A stretch of DNA of 64,000 nucleotides from Sphaerosporella brunnea (lineage: Eukaryota; Ascomycota; Pezizomycetes; Pezizales; Pyronemataceae). Numbering within the stretch: the first letter of the stretch is position 1; each line of letters begins with the position of its first letter. The DNA lies in the NCBI GenBank assembly GCA_008704415.1, contig VXIS01000171.1, positions 1 through 64,000 of the forward strand, given 5' to 3'. Positions 11,153 through 22,786 of the stretch are shown in pieces. A program made the position numbers and the translations under genes. The notes under the pieces were generated by a model. The model did no database searches, was not told where the DNA came from, and saw nothing but the letters and a program-made list of their open reading frames with translations.

Positions 11153-12240
11153 ACCTACGTCATGATGTGTGATTCGGAGTGTGGGGGAATGAAGTGTGGA
11201 GGAGATTAGCGATGCGTGACGTGAAATGGGCCCTTTGAAGCGCGATAAAAGGATTTGTATATTATGCGTTACCTTTTACTTTTTTTTACTTTTTTTTACT
11301 TTTTTTCTATTTTACTGCTGTTTTTTGTCTTTGCGGAGATGTTTTTGCATGCGCTTTTGTTGTTTTTCATTTTTTCATTTGTGCATGTGGAATTCGATTC
11401 GTGACGATATTTTCAGGCAAGACGACGCTATTAAACGAGATTGGTTAACTATCACGGCCGCTTGTTGGTGTCCATGCGATGCTAACGGGATCTTGTGACT
11501 TTGACTGCGGCTGAGTTGTGGCCGTGGGAGCGTCTCACTCTTCGTTGGCGGCTTAGGGGGTAGATAGATGTGAGGGAAGGACGGAAACATAGTAGATCTA
11601 GACTGCTAAAGAGGCAAGAGTGACTGCAGCAGATGAGAGGGAGTTGTGCGGAGGAGTTACGCATACTTTGTGTTGGAGGACGGCGAGTTTAGGAGGGTGC
11701 GACTTGGATGAATTGCAGATTGATTGATTGAGTTTTGTTTGCCTAGCTTGCTAAGGCGGACGGACATATATGATATGATGTTGCTGGCTGCTCATAGATT
11801 TTACACCTGAGCCTCCAGCAAAACCTGGTTCCCCGTCGCGTGTCATTTGGAGCAAAGCGGGGGAGGCTTCAAGGGCCGAAAGCGCTTGTAGCTTGCTTGC
11901 CTTTAACGACAAGGAGGCAAAAAATTGTAAAAAAAGGACGCCGGTCATCCGAATAGACCCAATTCATGCGTCTTTGGCTGCCAGCAATCACCCACCAGCA
12001 CCAGTATACTACTCTAGTATTCAGAGTGAAGAAGAGCCTGAGCCCTATGAGGGTTCAGGCAGCAATTGAGATTGTCATGAAAAGTGTGCGCAGCAGGGCT
12101 TAGTCATCGAGGCTTGGCGGCTTGTCAACGCTTCAGAGCACGCTCGAACGGGCAGGAAAACACTCCAAGCAAGCAAGCTAGGCCGGCAACAAATAGCAAG
12201 CTTACGGAGGAGCAAGAGCTTTGCTTGCTTTCAGTTTGCC
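11153..12240. other. Spacer downstream of NUP2
   Basis: The first part is a T-rich region (11275-11375) that would carry the NUP2 3' end. The rest has no gene. Words built from GCTTGC/GCAAGC recur between 11741 and 12235; one pair is the inverted repeat GCCTAGCTTGCT (11741-11752) and AGCAAGCTAGGC (12172-12183). No target duplication flanks that pair. Confidence 0.4.
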
Positions 12241-12329
12241 AGTGCTGAATGCTATGGGAACGAACGTCTGCTCGTCCGAGTCACCGGCTGTGCAAATGCA
12301 ATCCTGCGCACACACGACCCGGAACGGAA

Positions 12330-12825
12330 TTCTCGATTGGTTCGAGCGGTATGCAATGAAGACGGCATTCAACCCACGACCGCTATGATTTCGATGAAAC
12401 CGGCTTCCGCCATCGGAATCGGCGGGGATCAATGGATCATTTACTCATGATCCAACTCGACAGGCACTTGGTTTACGGAAACCAATCTCCCCGGCGATTG
12501 CTGTATCGCTACTCGGATACTGGCTACTCGGATGGCAAACTGAGCTTGAAGTGGCGTGCTCATTTTGAACGGTCCTCAGCTCGGCGCATCGACTGCTGTT
12601 TCTCGACGGCTACGGCTCGCACTGTGCAGCAGAATTCATCGAGTATTGTAACGCGTATAACGTCACCCCATTCTATCTCCCTCTCCGCATACGAGTCGTT
12701 TGTTGCAACCGCTGGACGCCGTAGTGTTCCAGCCGTGTATATATCAGCATTATCATGCCGCAACGACACTACTATGGAAAGCGCGGCCACCGAAGAGCAG
12801 CACAAGAGAAGGAGGGACGAACACC
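12330..12825 (+). pseudogene. Broken Fot1/pogo-type DDE transposase fragment
   Basis: Reading across frames on the plus strand gives the C-terminal catalytic part of a fungal Tc1/mariner-superfamily (Fot1/pogo-like) transposase. In order: DWFERYAM and NEDGIQP near 12335-12370; FDETGF from about 12390, containing the first catalytic Asp; IGIGGDQWII near 12410-12440; LLFLDGYGSHCAAEF near 12592-12635, containing the second Asp; and LLQPLDAVVFQP near 12701-12736. At least two frameshifts separate these pieces (one just after the DETGF motif, one after the DGYGSH block). The N-terminal DNA-binding half and the terminal inverted repeats were not found. The copy cannot make an active protein. Confidence 0.75.
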
Positions 12826-13009
12826 TGTTGCTGTGATGGCTTTCTCGCGCAACACGCAAGTTGGGATGGGCCCAAAGTGCTTTGACCCTGTCTGTATCCT
12901 CATTCCTTTTGTTCGTCCTTGCTGCGCATATCCTGGCACGAATTCCCTTGATTCGATTCCTTTTTCCTTTTGGAGACGCAGGCTCCCACAGTAGGAGTAG
13001 GGCTTTTGA

Positions 13010-13100
13010 GCCTAGCGGTAGCCTCGTCTCCGCCTTTATACATGTCATGGCCGCAAGCGGCCGAATACGATACGATACGGTAAAAAATAAAACAAACAAA
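13010..13100 (+). repeat. Dispersed A-tailed repeat, copy A
   Basis: Diverged relative of the retroposon at 58785-58905. It begins with GCCTAGCGGTAGCC, then ATGTCATGGCCGCAAGCGGC and an A-rich end (taaaaaataaaacaaacaaa). The hairpin GGCCGCAAGCGGCC lies at 13049-13062. No clear target duplication is visible around this copy. Confidence 0.6.
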
Positions 13101-14682
13101 TAGGCGCCGGCAGCGGCTATCTACCCGCGAAACAGCCGCCCAACTCCTCTGCCCTGCCCCCTCCCCCCGCGGGAGAAGTCGTTTTACCGAGTTACCGGTG
13201 TTCACACGCATTGGTCGTTAACAGTTTTGGGTGTGGTGTTACGAAGTCCCGGGCTGCGTCTGTGTTATGTAAAACGCGCGAATCAGTACGGAGCGATAAC
13301 CAGTGAAGCAGCATCCATCGTCAACCTCATGTAGCCCACAGCCAGCCAGCCTGGCCGGCTCCTTGATCAGCCCGACTGGTTTGCAGTCAAGAGGGGAAGG
13401 CTTCTACAGTGGGCATTTCGTCGACCCGGACCTTTTTGCGGGCGGAGGGATGTGGGAGGTTGCTCCTGAGCGGAATCCGGGCGGAGCGGCCTTGTTGCCA
13501 TGGAAAAATGGCTCCAGGGCGAGGAACTTTTCAAACTCGGTATGGAATGAGATTCCCCCCGCTTCCCCACCGTTATGTAACCCAGAATACCATTTGTTTA
13601 TTTTTTTATTTCTCTTTACTCTACTCGAGAGTAGAATAGAGTAGAGTACAAGCCTGCATTGCCGCCACATGGAGAAAAAAAAAAAAAAAAAAAAAAAAAA
13701 AACGAGGGTAGATAAAAGAAACAGATACATATATGTAGATATCCGACGCAACCAGCCAGGCAGACGCGTCTAACCGCTGACTAGTCAAGCGCCCACGCGC
13801 CCAAAGGAGAACAAACAAAGAGTTCTTCCTTCCTGTTTTTCTACCAGCCAGCCAGCCACAGGACAAACTCTGCCAAAGTGGTGCTCGTGTTGAGACAACG
13901 CTAAACAATCTCCCTTTCTGGCGGCAGATTACGAAGAAAAAAAAAACACTTCTTATATGGTAGGCCCCCCCCCCCCCCCACACATACAAAACCGCCTCCC
14001 AGCTCCAATCTTGCTCAGCCCCTTCAGAGAGAACTGAATCCCCCCCGGTGTTTCCTCCACTTTTCCCGGCGGCCAGCGGGTCATTTTTTTCTTGGAGGCC
14101 CAAACAAAATGATTTTTTCTTTTGGTAAGTGAGTGTGGCCTAGCTGTAAAACTGCGACTTTTCCCCATTCTTTTTTGTCCTGGGTACTGTAGGTAGTTCG
14201 CGGTCGGCCAGCATTTTCCGGATTCATCATGATGGACACCGCCAAACTCGGTACGGAAGGGAGAAGGGGGGGCTGCTTTTTGTTGCTCCGGTGAAGAAAG
14301 AAAGGAAGGTCGTATTCGTATTTACTACTACTTACCCCCTAAGTGAGCGAGGGCAAAAAACATCGCGACGATCACAATATTCGCATGGAACACGATATGG
14401 TATCACACACACACACTTCCTCTAATTAACTACAAAACAAAAAATCACAGCAGTAGCAGTAGCAGCAGCAGCAGCAACAGCAAAGTTTTCAAAACCCAAC
14501 ATCCCCTATAAAGCAAGCCCTCAAAAACAAAAAAAAAAAAAAAAAAAAGAAAAAAAAACTATAACACAAAAAAAAATAGCCCACACCGCCACCCCATCAG
14601 TTAAAAAACATCATAAGATAAAAAAAAAAAGTCTCAAAAAACTCGTCGTAAGGAGATTGCCGTCGTGGCTACGGAACTTCGC
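13101..14682. other. Low-complexity spacer
   Basis: No gene is supported. The stretch holds an A28 run (13675-13702), a C run near 13967-13979, CA and CAG microsatellites (about 14405-14480) and broken A runs (14529-14625). The end next to 14683 would include the 3' untranslated region of the cell-wall protein gene on the minus strand. Confidence 0.5.
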
Positions 14683-16822
14683 TTAGTAGGTACCGTAGGA
14701 GGGGATCTCAGGCGCCGGGGTGGCCGAGGGAGCCGCGGGCACGGCGTACGGAGTGCTAGTCGCCGCAGCGGGCGCGGGAGCGCCGTAGCCGGCGGGCGCA
14801 GTGCCGGCGGGGACGGAGGGGGTAGGCACGGCAGAGGGGGTCTCCTCAGTGGGGAGGACGGTGGACGAGTAGGCTGCGGGAGCGCTAGCGCTGGGGATCG
14901 CAGACTCGGGGACAGCGGGAGCAGTTCCAGTGGGAGCAGCGACACCAGGGACCGAGGAAGCAGGGCCGGTGGGGTAGGGAGCACCGGTGGAGGAGGGAAC
15001 CTCGTCAGTGCAGGTCTCGGTGGCGCTCTCGGTGGCGGTGGGAACCTCAGCGGCAGGAGCAGTGGCGGTGGGGACCTCGGAGACAGGGGCGGTCTCGGAA
15101 GCGGCCGGGACGCTGCCGTAAGCGGGAGCGGTGCCAGTAGCGACCGGAACCTCAGTGCCGCCGGGGGCGGTGGGGTACACAGTGGTGTACGCGGTCTGGG
15201 TCTCGTAGGTGGTGCCGGTCACGTAGGCGGTGGTGGTCTGGTAGGTAGGAGCAGTCTCAGCGGCGCCGGAGGCGGGCACGCCAGTGCCGTAGACGGGGGC
15301 AGTCTCGACGGGAGCACTCTCGACAGCAGCGGAGGTGGGGATGCCAGTGCCGTAGGCGGGGGCAGTCTCGACGGGAGCACTCTCGACAGCAGCGGAGGCG
15401 GGCACGCCAGTGCCGTAGACGGGGGCAGTACCGCTGCTGTAAGGAGCCGCAGGCGTAGGGGCCGCAGTCTCGGTGACGGTGATGTAGCTGGGGGTGACGC
15501 TGACGTAGGTCACGGTCTCGGTGACGGTGACGGGGGCGCACTCAGCGGGCGCAGACGAGACGGACTCGGGGGTGGCGGGGACGCCGGTGGGGGCGACGTA
15601 CGACGAGGTCGGGAGTTCGGTGTCAGTGGGGGGGACAGTCTCCGAAGGAGCAGGGTAGCCAGTGCCGGTAGGAGCGACATAGGAGCTGGTGCCAACGGGG
15701 GTGTAGCCCATGGGGTAGACGCCCTGGTATCCAGTGGGGGTCATGGTGGGGTAGCCGGTGGAGGCGCTGGGGGAGACAGCGGGGACGCTGTTGGGGACCG
15801 CAGCGGGGCTGGTGGCAGGAGCGCTGGGAGCGCTGGGAACACCAGTTCCGTAACCAGCAGGGACGCTGGAGACGGGAAGAACCTCAGAGGGACTGGGCAC
15901 GGGAGTGTAGCCAGGGGCGCTGGTGGGGACCTCAGCAGGGACGCTGGTAGGGACCTCGGCGGGGGCGCTGGTGGCCGGAGCGCTGTAAGGCACGGAGACG
16001 GAGGGAACACCGGTGGCGGAAGAAACCTCATCAGTGCAGGTTGAGGTCTCAGTGGCTACAGGAAGCTCGGTGGCAGAGCTGGGAACACCGGTTCCATAGG
16101 GAACGGAAGTGGGGAAAGTCGGGGTGGCGATAGAAGCCGGGCCTCTGGGGACGCCAGTGCCGTAGGGAGCGCTGGCCACGGGGACGCTGGAGACACCAGT
16201 TCCGTAGGGGGCGCTGGCGACGGGGACACCAGAGGGCGAGGCAGCGCCAGGAACCGAGTAGGGAGCACCAGTGCCAGTGGGGTAAGGCGCAGAGATGGAG
16301 GGCACGCCGGTGGGCACTCCGGTGGCAGACTCCTCAGTGCAGGTCTCGGAAGCGGGGAGCTCGGTGCTGGGGACACCAGTTCCGTAGGGGGCGCTGGCCA
16401 CGGGGACACCAGAGGGCGAGGCAACGCCAGGAACCGAGTAGGGAGCGCCAGTGCCAGTGGGGTAAGGCGCAGAGACGTAGGGCACTCCGGTGGCGGTTGC
16501 AGACTCCTCAGTGCAGGTCTCGGTCTCAGAGGGAACGGGCAGCTCGGTGGCAGCGCTGGGAACACCAGTTCCGTAAGGGGTGCTGGGGAAAGTCGGGCTG
16601 GCAATGGAAGTCACCGCGCTGGAGTAGTCAGGTGCACCGTGTGAAGGGGATCCGTAGGAGTCAACACCGTAGGTGCCGGCCTGGCGAGCACTACAACATT
16701 GTCAGATCAATGTTTGTCACTCGGATAAATGGTACTCACCCAAGGTGGGCACCGTAGTTGGGCAGAGCAGTACTCAAGCCCACTAGGGCGGACACAAGGG
16801 CAAACTTTGAGAAAACGGCCAT
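14683..16822 (-). CDS. Secreted Pro/Thr/Ser/Tyr-rich cell-wall or adhesin-like protein, 696 aa
   Basis: Two exons on the minus strand: 16822-16740 and 16690-14683. A signal peptide is clear (MAVFSKFALVSALVGLSTA, likely cleaved near residue 19-27). The mature protein is almost entirely low-complexity: Pro, Thr, Ser, Ala, Val, Gly and Tyr in units such as PYGTGVP, APYPTGTGAPYSVPG and ETCTEES. Near the middle come wall-protein type stretches (TVTETVTYVSVTPSYITVTE and TAYVTGTTYETQTAYTTVYP). Cysteines occur mainly as single Cys in repeated CTEE/CTDE motifs. A 60-residue tandem duplication (180 bp) and a 21-residue repeat (63 bp) are visible. No catalytic domain or C-terminal GPI signal is seen; the protein ends in IPSYGTY. 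It probably sits in the wall, heavily O-glycosylated. Long frames on the opposite strand are shadows of its GC-rich codons. Confidence 0.85.
15279..15430 (-). repeat. 63-bp tandem repeat inside the wall-protein gene
   Basis: The word cagtctcgacgggagcactc occurs at 15300 and again at 15363, a 63-bp (21-codon) period, with partial units on either side. It encodes the repeated ESAPVETAP-YGTG module. Confidence 0.8.
16193..16485 (-). repeat. 180-bp tandem duplication inside the wall-protein gene
   Basis: The segment starting acaccagttccgtagggggc at 16193 recurs at 16373, exactly 180 bp (60 codons) later, and stays nearly identical for about 113 bp. The period is a multiple of three, so it keeps the reading frame. 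Confidence 0.85.
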
Positions 16823-16983
16823 GATATATTACGGAATAACGATAATACTTAAAGGAGGTGATGAACGCTGGAAAAAGGCAGAAAAAAACGAGGGCTTCTT
16901 TTGCGGGTCAAACGAGTGGACTGGGTAAGAAAGATGAAGACCGCTGAGGATAATGGACAGGAGAGTGGAAGGGAGCGTTGGGC

Positions 16984-16991
16984 ATATTTAA
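16984..16991 (-). promoter_or_regulatory. TATA-like box upstream of the wall-protein gene
   Basis: On the minus strand the sequence reads GCTCTTAAATATGCC, about 165 bp before the ATG at 16822. This is a plausible core promoter for a highly expressed wall protein, judged by position and motif only. Confidence 0.35.
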
Positions 16992-19900
16992 GAGCATGGC
17001 ATCCAGGAGATGTCCTCGATGTTCCCCCCTTCGGACAAGCTCCCTCAATCATCTCCTATGTGGCAGTTGCATTTCGCAATGGAGCCAGCAGCGATCGGAG
17101 CCAATCCCTACTAAGGAGTAAGTGGGCAAGGCTTATTTTTGATCTCGAGGCGGTAAAATTACCTGCCATATTTTCAGCGAGAGAAAAGGCCCAAGTGCTT
17201 CCTGCGAATGAAGCTCACGGTGGAAACGTCTTCAGAGCCGGTCCGCAAAGCGCTTGACGCGCTGCAAACAAGAATTCAAATCGAGTCGGAAACAGTCTTG
17301 ACAGCCCGTGATGTCTCTCCACACTGCCTCCGGCTGCATGAGCAGTTTGTGGTAACTACGGATCTGCAGGTACAGCAGTCTGAACGAACCCTGGGGTGGG
17401 TGCTTGGAAGTTGCAACCCTGATAACTCTATTAGTCAAATTGGAGCTGATAAAGGGGATGAGAAAGGCTCCGTGCTTTCCGAGCCAAATACCCTGCTCGA
17501 ATGATTTCGGCATGCGCGAACTCCGGAGGTGATTTGCCTACTCCAGAGAAGGTGGTGGTGTAGTGTGTGATGGTTAGCCATTGCCCAGGATATGTAGCGC
17601 GGGAACAGACCTCGCTTTTTATATCTTGCCAGGAAGGATTGCCAAAAAAGCTTGGACGCCGAAGTTGATTGCCGATCTCGATTGGGGGGCGCCCTATTTC
17701 CTCAACGTTCCCGCAATTTTTGTTTTTACGTATTTCGCTACAAAGTGCTGGAGAATTAGATATCAATGGGCACACGTGTTGACGTTGCCACACAACCCGG
17801 GTTTATGATAATTAAATTATTTCTTTCCGTTTTTTTGCGGAAGAAAGCGACGGTAGCGGAGTTTAGGCGGGACGTTGGCCGATCTCTTCCTCGCTCTCTC
17901 TCTCCCTGAGACTCATTGTTTCAGAAAAGGGGGGCTGCTAACCGCATCTGCACGTTCTTTCAACCCTCCCCTCAATTGCTGTGGTTCACTGGCTATCACG
18001 TTTGACCGCAATAATCCAGACCGACGAATCCCCGTGCATAAATAACACAGCTGGTGGAAAGATTCCAGCGACAACAACCGCACCACACGTCGCGTCTGTG
18101 CAACCTCCGGCGGCGCCTATGGGCGCATGCGAGGCGCGTAATGCAGAATCATGTAATCTCTTGCTGTGGGGCGCTGCGACCAGTAGTAGAACACAAAACG
18201 AACGATGGCGCGGGCAAGAAGACGAGCAAGTTCCCTGCGTGGCAGGGTTATGCATGCCCCTTCGCAAAACAATAACACATGATTACGCGGTCCGTATACC
18301 GGTAAAACTCCCGGCAACGGCAGATACCTATACATAGAGGAGGCATATGGATATTATTCCTTACCTTACCTTACCTTACCTTAAGTAAAAGATCGCGATT
18401 TACGTGTCTCACCTCAGCGTGTTGCCGACCGGAGATTATGGGGCTGCACAGTTGCAAACCCCAGACCCGGGCCGGGCAGACAGACCCAGTTTGTGGCAGT
18501 GGCTTGCCGATCCGCTCCGCTCCGCTGTCACGGTTGGCAGAAAAGCAAATGGCATGCATGCATACGTACGAAGAAGAAGCAAAGTTACATAGTACCTACC
18601 TACCTATCTACCGTTTTGCTTTTGGGGATATGGATATGGATGGATGGAATATATGACAGGATGGGACGACGCGTCAGAGGTGTGGAAATCAATCAGCACA
18701 TATCGGTGTGTTTGACGTCCCCCTCCCCACCGACTGTGTGAGTTTCGATTCGAAGTGTTTGCAAACATCAAAGAGCCACTCACCTTCAACCCATCAAACC
18801 CATTTCCCCCGGGACTGCACAAACCACTCCCTCCCCGCGCCTTTCCACATGGCCACGCAGCAGCACTCACAGCTCGGAGGTCCGAATATCCGCCAGCGTA
18901 GTTTAGCTACAGACCATCGTGCCGTGCCTAGCTCACGTCGAGTTTACGTACACCCCCAACCCGCAACCCGCAACACCAACAGCCTCCAACCTCCAACCTT
19001 CACCGCGATCCCACCCCACACTCCAAAAACGCGAGCGCACGTGCGTACATGGCAGAGGGGGGGAGGATTCGCAGTCAGTACATTGCCGTGCCCGGTGGCA
19101 GAAGGCGTGCTACCGTTATGTGTGTGTGTGTCTACAGAACTTCCAGATTTTCCAGAAGCGCCAGACAGCCTAGTCTCACCCATATACACTAAGCAGTACC
19201 TCCTGGCTGGCAGAAAAGTACGTTCTAGGTACCCGGGTGATACCCCATGACCGCCCGCCAGATCATGACCCGTACTACCTAGGTAGTGTGGGGTGGGGCG
19301 GAGTCATTTCGCCCGCTCACCGCTCAATATAAATCCTCAATCTACCCTCGACTCTCAATACCAACTTTCTCCCGACACAGGATCGAGTGACCCGCCATGA
19401 CGTCGCTCCCCCCCAACCCCCAGCAACAGCCTACTTGGCCTACTTGAGCCGAGCCTACTTTTGCTGCTTTGAGGAGAGAGTCCTATCTGCCGTCTAGCCA
19501 CTTATCTACACAGAAAAAGTGGCTATGCGGTCAGTGGCTGTGCTTATGCGGGCGGGCGGGCCGGCGGGCGGGCAGACAGGGAAGGGGAAAGGGTGATTGA
19601 TTACCGCTTCACATCCCAGCACTCGCACTCACATACCCGCCCTCATTTCCGCTTTGACAGCACCTCAAGATAAAAAATCCATTTCGCTTCGCGCAGCAGC
19701 CTTCCACCCCCCCCCCCCCCCCAATCCGTCCCCGTCGACTCCGCCGCGAGTGTCTAAATAATAACCCCAAAGTATATAGAAGCATATATCCCCAATAAAC
19801 CTCACAACTCCCCCCACCCCTAGTCCGTGGAAAGCAAATAGATAAAATCGAAAAGAAAAAAAAAAAAGAACAAGGACAAGGACAAGAGGTATTCACAACG

Positions 19901-20267
19901 CCGCCCCCTATGCAAAGAGGAAAAAAAAAAAGCGTAATCAAGCAAGCAAGCCGATCCTGGCCGAAAGACTCCGTTTCCATAGCAAGAACCCCCATGTAGC
20001 AGCAGCAGTGACCAAGTTCCAGAGCGGAAAGAAAGGAAAATGGAGAAGGAAAAATGGATAATAGAAAGAGAAAAGAGAAAAAAAAGTATACATCCGAGAA
20101 CCCGAACCGAAAACGAACCCCTAAGGCGACTCTCCCCTTTTCCGTCGCCGCTGCGAATAATGATAGAACAAGAACGAACGCCGTTTGCAAGCACAAAACC
20201 CTAGTATAACCCGTCCTTACACCTAAAGGAGCAGAAAGAAGTAGAAGGAAAAGCCAATTTTGTTCCA
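16992..20267. other. Gene-poor spacer
   Basis: About 3.3 kb with no supported gene. It contains a CCTTA pentamer tract (18361-18382), TACC/GGTA words near 18593-18612 and 19200-19285, a C run (19711-19724), A-rich runs and, near 20268, what should be the 3' untranslated region of the 181-aa gene. Frames seen here change character at each simple repeat and look spurious. Confidence 0.45.
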
Positions 20268-20813
20268 TCAAGCAATAACGCGCCTTCCACTCCCCTTCGT
20301 CTCGCGTAAGGCCTTGGACGGACGTGACCGGACCTTGGAGCCGCTCGACCTTTTCACAACGCCGCTGGTCTCAACCAAGCTGCCCGAGCTCCCCTTGCGA
20401 TGTCCCGCGGGCGCCATGCGCTTCACCAGCTCGCCCAGCTGCCGCAAAACGTCTTCGTTGGTCTGCATGCGCGCCATGCTCTGGCGTTTCCTGCGCACGT
20501 CCTCGAACGGGTCCGGGTCGCTCTCGCTGTCGGACGCGTCGGGCGACGCGTAGCCAGGAAGGGTCTTCGGAGTCAACGCGAACGACGCGAACGTCGAGGT
20601 CAGCGGGTCGTGTTTGCTGTCGAAGTACGTGTAGCAGGCGTCGGCGTCTGTGGGCGACGGGCCGGGCGAGTGCATCGGCGACAGCGGCGGGGACAGCGGC
20701 TCGCACGCGGGGAAGACAGGGTGGCGGGGACGAGTGGTTGTGGGTGTTGCGGGCGCGGATGTTGGCGGTGAGTCATCTTTGGATGGTGAGGGGAAGCTGA
20801 AGTTTTCGAACAT
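20268..20813 (-). CDS. Uncharacterised Ser/Pro-rich protein, 181 aa
   Basis: Intronless open frame with normal composition: MFENFSFPSPSKDDSPPTSA, a Pro/Ser-rich half with many SP and TP sites (PLSPPLSPMHSPGPSPTD), then an acidic patch (DASDSESDPDPFEDV). Next is a charged helix, RRKRQSMARMQTNEDVLRQL through GELVKRMAP, and a basic C-terminal tail (KVRSRPSKALRETKGSGRR). No family is recognised with certainty. The RRKRQSMARMQ helix is the part most likely to be conserved. The SP/TP density suggests phosphorylation, and the basic tail suggests a nuclear or chromatin location, both inferred. The strong codon bias towards G/C and the absence of simple repeats set it apart from the surrounding spurious frames. 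Confidence 0.55.
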   Translation of the reverse strand: MFENFSFPSPSKDDSPPTSAPATPTTTRPRHPVFPACEPLSPPLSPMHSPGPSPTDADACYTYFDSKHDPLTSTFASFALTPKTLPGYASPDASDSESDPDPFEDVRRKRQSMARMQTNEDVLRQLGELVKRMAPAGHRKGSSGSLVETSGVVKRSSGSKVRSRPSKALRETKGSGRRVIA

Positions 20814-21381
20814 CTTGAATGGGCGATGAAGAATAGAGTGTTGGGAGATGATGGCGGAGTTTGAGTTTTGATTTTGACGAGATGACGGATGATGGGTCGA
20901 TCGAAGAATGGGAATCTTTTTTTGTTATCTTTCCTTGGACGTGCGGGAGGCGGATGCGTCGAGGGTTTTAAAAGGCGAAGTGTGTGGAGGTGTGGAGGTG
21001 TGTGTGCTGGTTGTTGCTTGGTGCTGCGTTCAGCAGCTTCCATCCAAGCAAGCATTGCAGTGGGGGACCCTTGCGTGAGCCACCAGCCCAGCGCAACAAA
21101 AGGGGGATGGCCAGCAAATTGGTGGCACCCCCAGCAGCCGCCGTTTTTCCAGAAAAGCGATGGATGGCAAGATGACGCTTCTCAGCGGCGCAACCACGAG
21201 CCTGATGCGGAAAGCGTGCAAGGGCAAACCGACCTGAAGGGCCCGGCGGGTCCGAGTGTTTGGGCTCGGGGAAAATTCGAATGAGCGCAAAAAGGAGAGG
21301 GGAAAAGAGAAAGACACGACGTCGGAGAAAAATGAAAAATGGAAATGAAAACGAGAATGTTCCGCCATACACATTCCATTC

Positions 21382-21420
<39 letters not shown>

Positions 21421-22778
21421 TGCAGCAGCAACGCAGAAGAAATCCGCTTTGTTGTCGCAACAACAAACTTGCAGGACATCGCGTCCTTTCGCTCCCCCCA
21501 TGCACCACCCACAGGAACGCTGACATCTGTTCCTTCTCCGCCGCTCGCGTATCTTTCTTGCGCTTGGCTTGACATGCGGGTTGGGACGGGCTGGCTCAGC
21601 ACGGCAATCCCCCGTCCCACTTTCCCCCGTTGAGCAGGCAGATCACTTTCTGGAACCCTTCTAAAGTAGCGCCACCGAGCTGGTGCAGCTGTTTTTTTTT
21701 TTCTTTTTTTTTCTTTTTTTTTCTTTTTTTTTCTTTTTTTTTTGTTTCCTTTTTTCCGGGATGGTATTTCCGGCGCCTTCACCTGCCAAAACCAACCCCC
21801 CCAACCAATAGCTGTGCCACAGCTAGCTGACGAGATCCCCGCCACAGCCTGTGCGTGTCGAGGCCAGAGCGGCCGTGAGGCGCGGAAATTGAATCCTAGC
21901 CCCCCATCTAGTTTCGCACAAATCTCCGTCTGTGCAACAGCTCGTTTGCCGGCGGCCCCCCCCCCCAGATTTCCTTTTCGTTTCGTTTCGTTTGAGCGTG
22001 AGATGTGGATCCGATCGGATGGATGGATGGATGGATGGAGGATTGAGAGCGTGATCATGCATATGAGTGAGCTGTGTTGACGCCCTATGCATGCGCCCTC
22101 CCTCCTTCCCTCCCTCCCTGCAGCCTTCGTTATTATTTTGTGTGTGTATGTAATTCTGGGGGGTCTGGGCTGGGCCGGGCTGGGCATGGATGGAAGGAGA
22201 ATCCCGGCCGGATCCGCCACCATCCATCCAGGTCCACCCACCACTCTGGAACGCGGAAGGCAACCAGCCAACGCCAAAAACCTGGAAGGGGCAGAACAAA
22301 GCAAAAGCAAAGCAAAGCCCCCCATCCATGACATCAGGCTTTTTTTTTTTTTTCTCTCCTCCATTATCATCATCATCAGCAGCAATCATCATCATAATCA
22401 TCATCATCCTTCTTTCTTCTCTCCTCTTGCTCTGGAAGTGTGGTTAGATGCTGCGCAGCTATGTATAGTTTGATGAGCGAGGAAGGAAGGAAGGAAGGCC
22501 CGCGCGCACGCTGCTGCTGCTGCTGCCGGCGCGGGTGGTCCGTGTGTGCAGCGCGTGGGGATGGCCGCACGCTACTCTACATAGATACCGTCGCTATCAA
22601 TCATCCGCATCGTATCAAGCTTCAAGCGTCTTTTGCTGCATCGAATCAGCCGGTGCTTGGCAGGCTGGGATCGGTAATTATGCTGTTAGCAGAACAGAAC
22701 ACATAGTTACGTTCTCCCCCCCCCCCACCCCGCCCCCACGCATGCATATCTACTACTACTACACCATATCCACAAAAC
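20814..22778. other. Spacer with many simple repeats
   Basis: No gene is supported. It holds CAAG tetramers (21380-21415), a (T8-9C)n tract (21690-21742), a GGAT/GATG tract (22017-22041), AGGA/CCTT words (22098-22115, 22483-22498) and TCA/CAT trinucleotides (22365-22410). A 451-codon minus-strand frame spans these repeats but is made of their translations. Confidence 0.5.
21690..21742. repeat. (T8-9C)n tandem tract
   Basis: About five near-perfect copies of a ten-base unit of T9C follow each other. Confidence 0.8.
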
Positions 22779-22786
22779 AAAACAAA

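Noticed and set aside
14665..16044. 459-codon Gly/Ser-rich frame on the plus strand
   Set aside because: Antisense shadow of the Pro/Thr/Ala-rich wall-protein gene.
21030..22385. 451-codon open frame on the minus strand
   Set aside because: It runs through microsatellites and homopolymers (Lys runs, Ile-His-Pro-Ser repeats) and has no domain; its length comes from stop-poor simple repeats.
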